Below, piece by piece: positions 21,212 to 27,030 of a stretch of 27,030 nucleotides of DNA. Under the pieces are notes generated by a model. The model saw nothing but the letters and a program-made list of their open reading frames with translations. It had not been told where the DNA came from and ran no database searches. Where the stretch lies: positions 1 to 27,030 of the forward strand of contig USDN01000036.1 in the NCBI GenBank assembly GCA_900553515.1. Direction: 5' to 3'. The DNA comes from an uncultured Blautia sp. (lineage in GTDB: Bacteria; Bacillota; Clostridia; Lachnospirales; Lachnospiraceae). The stretch's first letter is position 1. Each line of letters starts with the position of its first letter. Made by a program: the position numbers and the translations under genes.

Positions 21212-22569
21212 CAGGATTTAATATGAAAGTAACACCGGAAATTGAGAACCTGACGGAATTGTGTAAGGATCATACCAGTATAGATCTGTCGCTTTATGGG
21301 AAGTATGACGTAAAGCGAGGTCTTCGTGATATCAATGGTAAGGGTGTGCTGGCAGGCCTGACTCAGGTGTCAAATGTTCAGGCAGTGAAGGTAGTGGATG
21401 GAAAAGAAGTACCCTGTGCAGGAAGTCTGTACTACAGAGGCTATAATATTAAGGATCTGACAGCCGGATTTGTAAAAGACAATCGCTTCGGCTTTGAAGA
21501 AACTACATATCTTCTTCTGTTTGGGAAACTGCCGGATCAGAAACAGCTGGAGGATTTCAGCCAGCTTCTTGCCAATCAGCGCAGTCTTCCCCGGAATTTT
21601 GTGCGTGATGTTGTGATGAAAGCGCCGGGAAGAGACATTATGAATGCGCTTTCCAGAAGCGTGCTGACACTTTATTCTTACGACAATAACCCGGATGATA
21701 TTTCTCTTCCGAATGTTTTGCGTCAATGTTTAAATCTTATCAGTGTATTTCCGCTTTTATCCGTATACGGATATCAGGCATATAATCATTACATCAGAGG
21801 AAAAAGCCTTTATATCCATAATCCGAAAAAAGAACTTTCTACAGCAGAAAATATCCTGCGGATCCTGAGACCGGATAAGAAGTACTCAGATCTGGAGGCA
21901 AAGATCCTGGATCTTGCCCTGATCCTTCATATGGAGCATGGCGGCGGTAATAACTCCACCTTTACCACTCATGTGGTGTCCTCTTCAGGGACAGATACAT
22001 ACTCAGCCATTGCAGCAGCTCTTGGATCTCTGAAAGGTCCGAAACATGGCGGTGCAAATATTAAAGTAATCCGGATGTTTGATGATATGAAAAAAGAGGT
22101 CCATGACTGGGAGGACGAAGATGAGGTACGTAATTATCTGAAACGTCTTCTTCATAAGGAAGCCTTTGACAGAAGAGGCCTGATCTATGGTATGGGACAT
22201 GCGATTTATTCTGTATCAGATCCGAGAGCCGAGGTTCTGAAAGGATTTGTAGAAAGCCTTGCAAAAGAAAAAGGACGCATGAAGGATTACAATCTCTATT
22301 CCATGGTAGAAAAAATGGCACCTGAAGTCATTGCAGAGGAGAGAAGGATCTACAAGGGCGTCAGCGCTAATGTGGACTTTTACAGTGGATTTGTGTACAG
22401 TATGCTGGATCTTCCTCTGGAACTTTATACTCCGATGTTTGCAGTTGCACGTATTGTAGGATGGAGTGCTCATCGTATGGAAGAGCTGATCAATACAGAC
22501 AAGATCATTCGTCCGGCCTACAAGAATGTGTTGGCACCGGCAGAGTATATTCCCCTTGATCAGCGCTGA
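21208..22569 (+). CDS. Citrate (2-methylcitrate) synthase
   Basis: A 453-residue enzyme joining acetyl-CoA and oxaloacetate to citrate, first step toward 2-oxoglutarate and glutamate in anaerobes with a partial TCA branch. The catalytic triad is visible: H280 in GPKHGGAN, H331 in GMGHAIY, D390 in VDFYSGF; H244 lies in MEHGGGNNST. It is longer at the N-terminus than the E. coli type, as usual in Clostridia. ATG 21208 has AGGAG nine bases upstream; a second ATG at 21204 in another frame gives only five codons and could compete. M6 (21223) is an alternative start. Aconitase and isocitrate dehydrogenase are not in the window. Citrate versus 2-methylcitrate use cannot be told. Confidence 0.93.
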   Translation: MTGFNMKVTPEIENLTELCKDHTSIDLSLYGKYDVKRGLRDINGKGVLAGLTQVSNVQAVKVVDGKEVPCAGSLYYRGYNIKDLTAGFVKDNRFGFEETTYLLLFGKLPDQKQLEDFSQLLANQRSLPRNFVRDVVMKAPGRDIMNALSRSVLTLYSYDNNPDDISLPNVLRQCLNLISVFPLLSVYGYQAYNHYIRGKSLYIHNPKKELSTAENILRILRPDKKYSDLEAKILDLALILHMEHGGGNNSTFTTHVVSSSGTDTYSAIAAALGSLKGPKHGGANIKVIRMFDDMKKEVHDWEDEDEVRNYLKRLLHKEAFDRRGLIYGMGHAIYSVSDPRAEVLKGFVESLAKEKGRMKDYNLYSMVEKMAPEVIAEERRIYKGVSANVDFYSGFVYSMLDLPLELYTPMFAVARIVGWSAHRMEELINTDKIIRPAYKNVLAPAEYIPLDQR

Positions 22570-22593
22570 AAATAATAATTGCAGGAGAGAAAA

Positions 22594-23097
22594 ATGTTTC
22601 GATGTTTTTTCCCGGATGAATATCTGGAATCTGCATATGCAGTGGACTATGAGAAATTATATCAGGAGGGCTACAGAGGACTCCTGTTCGATATTGACAA
22701 TACGCTGGTGCCTCACGGGGCACCGGCGGATGAACGGGCAGTAGAGCTTTTTGAACGTCTCCGTAAGATTGGATTTAAAAGCTGCTTTTTATCAAATAAT
22801 CAGATCCAGAGAGTCGCTTCCTTTAATGAAAAAATTGGAGAGCGCTTTATAGAAAACGCGCATAAACCGGCAGTGGGAAATTATAAAAAAGCCATGGAAC
22901 TGCTGGGAACAGACTGTTCCAACACAGTTTTTATCGGGGATCAGCTCTTTACGGATATTTATGGTGCAAAAAGAACCGGCATCCGTAATATCCTTGTAAA
23001 GCCGATCCATCCGAAAGAAGAGATTCAGATCGTTTTGAAACGATATCTGGAGAGAATCGTACTTTATTTTTACAGGAAAGAGGAGGGAACTTTATGA
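22594..23097 (+). CDS. YqeG-family HAD phosphatase (subclass IIIA)
   Basis: A 167-residue HAD phosphatase of the YqeG family. Motif I is LLFDIDNTLVPHGAP with D33 and D35; motif II is CFLSNNQ; motif III lysine is in HKPAVGNYKKA; motif IV is FIGDQLFTDIYGAKR. The family includes phosphatidylglycerophosphatase-like enzymes, but the bacterial YqeG substrate is not settled. ATG 22594 has AGGAGAG just ahead. It begins 24 bases after citrate synthase, so it may share that transcript, and its stop overlaps the aroK start as ATGA. Confidence 0.92.
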   Translation: MFRCFFPDEYLESAYAVDYEKLYQEGYRGLLFDIDNTLVPHGAPADERAVELFERLRKIGFKSCFLSNNQIQRVASFNEKIGERFIENAHKPAVGNYKKAMELLGTDCSNTVFIGDQLFTDIYGAKRTGIRNILVKPIHPKEEIQIVLKRYLERIVLYFYRKEEGTL

Positions 23098-23618
23098 ACC
23101 ATGTGGTGATCATCGGGTTTATGGGTTCAGGTAAGACGAGAGTAGGCAAACAGCTTTCCAGAGATTTGGGACTGCCTTTTGTAGATCTTGAAAAATTAAT
23201 TGTAAAAAAAATGAATCTGTCTGTCAGAGAGATATTTGAAAAGTTTGGAGAACCTTTTTTCCGTGCTCTGGAGACAATGGCCTTGAAAGAACTGATCAAT
23301 GATAAAGAAAAGAAAGTGCTTTCTCTGGGATCAGGTCTGCCACTTCAGGAACAGAATCAGAAATATCTGAAGGAACTGGGAACAGTTGTATATTTGAAGG
23401 GTTCTCTGGAAACCCTGAAAAAGAGACTGGAAGGTTCCAGAAAGGATCCGCTGCTGGACGGTGACGACAGAGATGAAAAGATTAAAAAGCTCCTGAAGCA
23501 GAGAGACCCGGTATATCAGAAGTTTGCAGATATCCAGGTGATTACCGGCGAGAAGCCTTTTGAGGAACTTGTAAAAGAAATTGAGGAAAAATTGGCAGCT
23601 TATGAAAAAAACAGTTGA
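23094..23618 (+). CDS. aroK: Shikimate kinase-like protein
   Basis: A 174-residue P-loop kinase of the shikimate kinase family (shikimate to shikimate-3-phosphate, aromatic amino acid route). Walker A is GFMGSGKT (8-15). Other landmarks are the FGEPFFRALE helix with the shikimate-contacting Arg, the lid RKDPLL, and QRDPVYQKFAD. Two substrate-site residues are unusual: the DxD motif reads D31-L-E33, and the GGG loop reads G79-S80-G81. Function as a true shikimate kinase is therefore likely but not certain. The start overlaps the yqeG stop (ATGA). No other aro gene is near; efp follows from its own promoter. Confidence 0.82.
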   Translation: MNHVVIIGFMGSGKTRVGKQLSRDLGLPFVDLEKLIVKKMNLSVREIFEKFGEPFFRALETMALKELINDKEKKVLSLGSGLPLQEQNQKYLKELGTVVYLKGSLETLKKRLEGSRKDPLLDGDDRDEKIKKLLKQRDPVYQKFADIQVITGEKPFEELVKEIEEKLAAYEKNS

Positions 23619-23643
23619 AAAAACTGCTGTGGTATTATAGAAT
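23615..23643 (+). promoter_or_regulatory. Putative efp promoter
   Basis: TTGAAA (23615-23620, overlapping the aroK stop) and TAGAAT (23638-23643) are 17 bp apart. The efp leader would be about 30 bases. Confidence 0.45.
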
Positions 23644-23680
23644 GTTGAGTAGTGAAGATTACTAGAAGGAGGATTTAACT

Positions 23681-24238
23681 ATGATTTCAGCAGGTGATTT
23701 CAAAAACGGTATCACACTTGAAATTGAAGGAAATGTATGTCAGATTGTTGAATTTCAGCATGTAAAACCTGGAAAGGGCGCTGCATTTGTCAGAACAAAA
23801 TATAAAAATGTAATTACAGGAGCTGTACTGGAAAAATCTTTCCGTCCTACAGAGAAATTCCCGCAGGCACGTATTGAACGTGTGGATATGAGCTATCTGT
23901 ATAATGATGGAGAGCTTTACAACTTCATGAATGTAGAAACTTACGATCAGATCGCTCTTACCGCAGATCAGGTTGGAGATTCTCTGAAATTTGTTAAGGA
24001 AAATGAGATCGTTAAAATCTGTTCCCATAACGGAAACGTATTTGCAATCGAGCCGCCTCTCTTTGTAGAGCTGGAGGTTACTGAAACAGAACCGGGATTT
24101 GCAGGAAATACCGCTCAGGGCGCTACAAAACCGGCAATCGTTGAAACCGGAGCACAGGTTCAGGTTCCTCTGTTTGTAAACCAGGGAGACAAATTAAAAA
24201 TCGATACAAGAACAGGTGAATATCTGTCCAGAGTCTGA
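23681..24238 (+). CDS. efp: Translation elongation factor P
   Basis: A 185-residue three-domain EF-P that rescues ribosomes stalled at polyproline. Domain I carries the tip loop VKPGKGAAFV with K32, the residue modified in many bacteria. Domain III contains the C-terminal GDKLKIDTRTGEYLSRV signature. The loop resembles the EpmA or 5-aminopentanol type rather than the Arg32 type; no modification gene is in the window. RBS is AAGGAGG at 23667-23673. A proline-rich target is present nearby, the PEYEAPEP tail of the anti-sigma factor, though its prolines are mostly not consecutive. Confidence 0.97.
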   Translation: MISAGDFKNGITLEIEGNVCQIVEFQHVKPGKGAAFVRTKYKNVITGAVLEKSFRPTEKFPQARIERVDMSYLYNDGELYNFMNVETYDQIALTADQVGDSLKFVKENEIVKICSHNGNVFAIEPPLFVELEVTETEPGFAGNTAQGATKPAIVETGAQVQVPLFVNQGDKLKIDTRTGEYLSRV

Positions 24239-24253
24239 TTTGATTCTAAATTT

Positions 24254-24286
24254 ATACCGCCGGTATCTGCCGGCGGTATTCTTTAT
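24254..24286 (+). terminator. Terminator of efp
   Basis: ATACCGCCGG (24254-24263) and CCGGCGGTAT (24270-24279) form a perfect 10-bp GC-rich stem with a TATCTG loop, followed by TCTTTA, a short U tract. Confidence 0.75.
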
Positions 24287-24328
24287 GCAGTAAGAAAGCC
24301 GCATATTCTGTGCTGGCTTTTCTGCTGC
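24287..24328 (+). other. Second stem-loop in the aldo/keto reductase leader
   Basis: GCAGTAAGAAAGCC (24287-24300) pairs with GGCTTTTCTGCTGC (24315-24328) over 14 positions with one mismatch and two G-U pairs, loop of 14. No T run follows on the plus strand. A weak -10-like TATAAA is at 24337-24342. Possible leader structure. Confidence 0.35.
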
Positions 24329-24365
24329 AAAAAACGTATAAAACAGAAAGAGAAGGAGCGGTTTT

Positions 24366-25373
24366 ATGGAATACAGAAAATTAGGCAAGACGGGACTTAC
24401 CATCTCAAGAATGGGATTTGGAGGAATCCCCATTCAGAGGATTGATGAAGAGGGAACCAGAAAACTTCTGCATGAAATGGCAGAAAAAGGTATCAACTAT
24501 ATTGACACAGCCAGAGGATATACAGTCAGCGAGGAATATCTGGGTTATGCAATGGAAGGGATCAGAGATAAATTTGTAGTGGCTACAAAATCCATGGCAA
24601 GGACAAAGGAAGCTATGGCAGCAGATATCGAGACCAGTCTTCATAATCTCCGCACAGATCATATTGATCTCTATCAGGTACATAATCCCAGCATGGAACA
24701 GCTGGAGCAGGTTATTGGAAAAGACGGCGCTCTGGAAGCCCTTATGGAAGCCAGAGAAGCCGGAAAAATCGGTCATATAGGTCTGACCTGCCATTCTGTT
24801 CATGTATTTGAAAAAGCTCTGGAGCTGGACTGGGTGGAGACGATTATGTTCCCTTACAATATCGTTGAAAATCAGGGAGAGGAACTGATCCGCAAATGCA
24901 CAGAAAAAAATATCGGTTTTATTGATATGAAACCTCTTGCAGGAGGAGCTATTGAGGATGCGACTCTTGCACTTCGCTATGTCTGTACGAACAGGGATGT
25001 TACAGTTGTGATCCCGGGCATGGCAGAGCCGGAGGAACTGGAGCAGAATATCAGAGCATGTGAGGATGAGACGCCTCTGACAGCTGAGGAACTGGAGAAG
25101 GTCGAAGCGGTGAAAAAGCAGCTTGGAACAGATTTCTGCCGACGCTGTAATTACTGCGCGCCATGCACAGTAGGTATTAATATTCCAAGTGTATTTCTGT
25201 TTGCCGGATATCTTCAGAGATACAATCTGGCCGACTGGGCAAAAGACCGTTACAGCTCACTGGCAGTTAAGGCATCCGCCTGCATCGGCTGTGGGGAATG
25301 TGAAAAGAGATGCCCGTATCACCTTCCGATCCGCGAGAAACTGAAAAAATGTGCAGAGGATATGGGCGAGTAA
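24366..25373 (+). CDS. Aldo/keto reductase with C-terminal 4Fe-4S domain
   Basis: A 335-residue fusion. Residues 1-245 form an aldo/keto reductase barrel: GFGGIPIQ, the DTARGY tyrosine region, VATKS lysine and YQVHNP histidine. The C-terminus has a first cluster C258-C261-C264-C267 (CRRCNYCAPC) and a second, C306-C309-C312-C316 (CIGCGECEKRCP), as in the ferredoxin-tailed reductases of Clostridia. Such enzymes may couple carbonyl reduction to ferredoxin or flavin chemistry, but substrates are mostly unknown. RBS is GAAGGAG just ahead of ATG 24366. It is monocistronic and ends at a terminator shared with the antiporter gene. Confidence 0.93.
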   Translation: MEYRKLGKTGLTISRMGFGGIPIQRIDEEGTRKLLHEMAEKGINYIDTARGYTVSEEYLGYAMEGIRDKFVVATKSMARTKEAMAADIETSLHNLRTDHIDLYQVHNPSMEQLEQVIGKDGALEALMEAREAGKIGHIGLTCHSVHVFEKALELDWVETIMFPYNIVENQGEELIRKCTEKNIGFIDMKPLAGGAIEDATLALRYVCTNRDVTVVIPGMAEPEELEQNIRACEDETPLTAEELEKVEAVKKQLGTDFCRRCNYCAPCTVGINIPSVFLFAGYLQRYNLADWAKDRYSSLAVKASACIGCGECEKRCPYHLPIREKLKKCAEDMGE

Positions 25374-25394
25374 AAACATGTCGTAAATAAAAGA

Positions 25395-25447
25395 GAAAGC
25401 TGACAGGCAGAAACCGTATTTCAGGATCTGCAGTCAGCCTTCTTTTT
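25395..25447. terminator. Bidirectional terminator between the reductase and the antiporter
   Basis: The arms at 25395-25411 and 25427-25442 pair through GCTGAC/GTCAGC and GCAGA/TCTGC with small bulges. T5 follows at 25443-25447 on the plus strand. Confidence 0.65.
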
Positions 25448-26759
25448 ATTTTGCTTTCTTTTTCGGTGCAAGGAACATATAGAACAATGCACTGATTAAA
25501 AGTATGTATGGATAGTAGAGATTCGGCATGATGTCAAAAGCAGAAAGCTCAAATCCAAGCTCTGCAGCAGTGGAAATAGCAATCAGCATCTGGGCACCGT
25601 AAGGAATGACACCCTGGAATACACAGGAAAAGGTGTCCAGAATAGAAGCTGTGGTCTGAGGAGTCACATCATACTCCTCGGCCATTTCTTTTGCGATTGG
25701 GTTTGCCATAACAATAGCAACCGTATTGTTTGCGGTGGCAATATCCATAGCTCCTACCAGAAGTCCCATTCCAAGCTTGCCGCCTTTCTGGGTTTTGAAG
25801 ATACGGCGGATAAAATTCAGAAGAGCAGTAAATCCGTCATATTTCTGGATCAGGGCACAGATAGCAGAAACAAGGATGGCTACCATGGTTGTCTCGTACA
25901 TGCCGGCAGCGCCGGTTCCCATATTGGCCAGAAGCTCTGTTGCCGGAGTTGCGCCGGTAGCAAGTACGATTATGGAACCGGAAAGGATTCCGATCAGCAG
26001 GACTACAAATACGTTGATTCCGATAATTCCACCAATCAGTACAAGAAGGTACGGAATAATCCGGATCAGATTATAGTCTTTGATGATAGCGGCGCTGTCT
26101 GCGCCTCCGGCTGTGCGGATAAAAATGATCGCCAGAGTAACCAGAGCCGCAGGAAGGGCAATCTTGAAGTTTGCGCGGAACTTGTCTTTCATGGCGCAGC
26201 CCTGTCCATTACATGCTGCAATCGTGGTATCGGAGATAAAGGAAAGATTATCTCCAAACATGGCGCCGCCCATAACCGCACCAATACAAAGGGGAGCGGA
26301 AAAGCCGGATCCTGTGGATACTGCGAGGGCAATAGGCGTAATCAGGGTAATGGTTCCTACGGAAGTACCCATGGCAAGAGATACGAAACAGCTTACCACA
26401 AAAAGTACGATCACTGCAAAGCGGGCCGGGATAATGGACAGCAGGAAGTAAGCAACGCTTTCTGCACTTTCTCGTCCAACAACACCTACAAAGATACCTG
26501 CAACCATAAAGATCAGGATCATGGTAACGATGTTTTTATCACCGACACCCTGAGCCATGACTGTCAGTTTTTCGTCAAAGCTCAGCTTGGGGTTCTGGAT
26601 GCATGCAACCAGAAGAGCGGTCAGAAATGAAACTACGATAGGGATGTTGTAAAATCCCATAGGAATCTTCAATACATATTCAAAGAGAATCCCAAGTCCC
26701 AGATACATGACCAGAAACACTGCGATTGGAAGGAGCGCCTTCCAGTTTCCTTTTTTCAT
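25446..26759 (-). CDS. NhaC-family Na+/H+ antiporter
   Basis: A 437-residue polytopic membrane protein of the NhaC superfamily, with about eleven hydrophobic segments. Landmarks are the SLAMGTSVGTITLITPIALAV helix, the MGGAMFGDNLSFISDTTIAA segment with buried Asp residues, and a repeat of the fold near GAMDIATANNTVAIVMANP. Members exchange Na+ for H+, and some carry organic acids such as malate against lactate, so the substrate is not certain. ATG 26759 follows GGAGG by eight bases; the ATG at 26774 lies ahead of that RBS. Single gene with its own promoter. Confidence 0.93.
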   Translation of the reverse strand: MKKGNWKALLPIAVFLVMYLGLGILFEYVLKIPMGFYNIPIVVSFLTALLVACIQNPKLSFDEKLTVMAQGVGDKNIVTMILIFMVAGIFVGVVGRESAESVAYFLLSIIPARFAVIVLFVVSCFVSLAMGTSVGTITLITPIALAVSTGSGFSAPLCIGAVMGGAMFGDNLSFISDTTIAACNGQGCAMKDKFRANFKIALPAALVTLAIIFIRTAGGADSAAIIKDYNLIRIIPYLLVLIGGIIGINVFVVLLIGILSGSIIVLATGATPATELLANMGTGAAGMYETTMVAILVSAICALIQKYDGFTALLNFIRRIFKTQKGGKLGMGLLVGAMDIATANNTVAIVMANPIAKEMAEEYDVTPQTTASILDTFSCVFQGVIPYGAQMLIAISTAAELGFELSAFDIMPNLYYPYILLISALFYMFLAPKKKAK

Positions 26760-26791
26760 ATTCAATTCCTCCATAAAGTAACAATATACCT

Positions 26792-26820
26792 ATTGTATCA
26801 TGGAAACAGCCAGTAAACCA
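26792..26820 (-). promoter_or_regulatory. Promoter of the antiporter gene
   Basis: On the minus strand TGGTTT (26820-26815) and TACAAT (26797-26792) are 17 bp apart, with an extended -10 TGA. Confidence 0.45.
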
Positions 26821-26885
26821 CAAAAAAATACAAGGAAATCAAATCAATATTCATAGGAAAACAGATTTTTCCGTGAGATAATGAT

Positions 26886-26896
26886 TGGTCAGACCA
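26886..26896. promoter_or_regulatory. GntR/FadR-type palindrome
   Basis: TGGTCAGACCA fits the TGGTnnnACCA operator form of FadR-subfamily GntR repressors such as PdhR and LldR. It lies about 60 bp upstream of a plus-strand promoter and about 65 bp upstream of the antiporter -35. Confidence 0.4.
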
Positions 26897-26956
26897 GTTT
26901 GGGCATAATTACGGTTTTCATATAAAGAAATTACAGGATATCAGGCAGTTTTTCTC

Positions 26957-26986
26957 TTGTATAAAAAATTTATTCCGTGATATAAT
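26957..26986 (+). promoter_or_regulatory. Promoter for a gene beyond the window edge
   Basis: TTGTAT (26957-26962) and a perfect TATAAT (26981-26986) are 18 bp apart, with extended -10 TGA at 26978-26980. Nothing codes between here and 27030, so its gene starts after the window. Confidence 0.6.
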
Positions 26987-27030
26987 TCTTTAGTGAAGTA
27001 TCATATTTTGAGCAGACAAAAAGAGCAGTT

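Overview
The window reads as a chromosomal stretch of an anaerobic, endospore-forming, low-to-mid GC member of the Clostridia, most likely a gut Lachnospiraceae. The evidence is the sporulation sigma factor SigG with a YlmC/YmxH-family protein, strong AGGAGG-type ribosome binding sites throughout, NADP-type glutamate dehydrogenase, a ferredoxin-tailed aldo/keto reductase, and GPH-transporter/GH43 sugar loci run by AraC regulators. No rRNA, tRNA, IS element, prophage or CRISPR array was seen. The genus is inference.

Layout. (1) 66-5498: pepT, then a same-strand run of five genes: a secreted ComEC-type metallo-beta-lactamase protein, a VTC-domain polyphosphate polymerase, a DUF4956 membrane protein, an ECF-type sigma factor and a membrane anti-sigma factor of the RsgI kind with a long acidic Pro/Glu/Tyr tail. 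(2) 5533-9576: a divergent AraC regulator facing an AraA-like sugar isomerase, a rhamnose-type sugar-binding protein without its transporter partners, and L-rhamnose mutarotase. (3) 9641-12172: a Cof-type HAD phosphatase and a two-domain PPK2 polyphosphate:AMP phosphotransferase. (4) 12190-17740: an AraC regulator divergent from GPH transporter, GH43, a His-less HPr-like protein and GH5. (5) 17729-19503: nrdR, ylmC/ymxH-like gene, sigG. (6) 19533-22569: gdhA divergent from citrate synthase, a pair that could serve 2-oxoglutarate and glutamate supply. (7) 22594-24279: yqeG-like phosphatase, aroK-like kinase, efp. (8) 24366-27030: aldo/keto reductase convergent with an NhaC antiporter, then a promoter and a GntR-type palindrome serving a gene beyond the edge.

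Best candidates for something new: the polyphosphate polymerase block tied to its own ECF sigma/anti-sigma pair and a secreted hydrolase; an HPr-like protein that keeps the Ser46 site but lost His15, encoded inside a glycoside operon; a 14-bp hairpin burying the sigG ribosome binding site, with a SigE-like promoter ahead of the upstream gene; a 16-bp hairpin burying the ribosome binding site of the secreted hydrolase; and an 18-codon Arg-rich leader ORF overlapping the citrate synthase start as ATGA.
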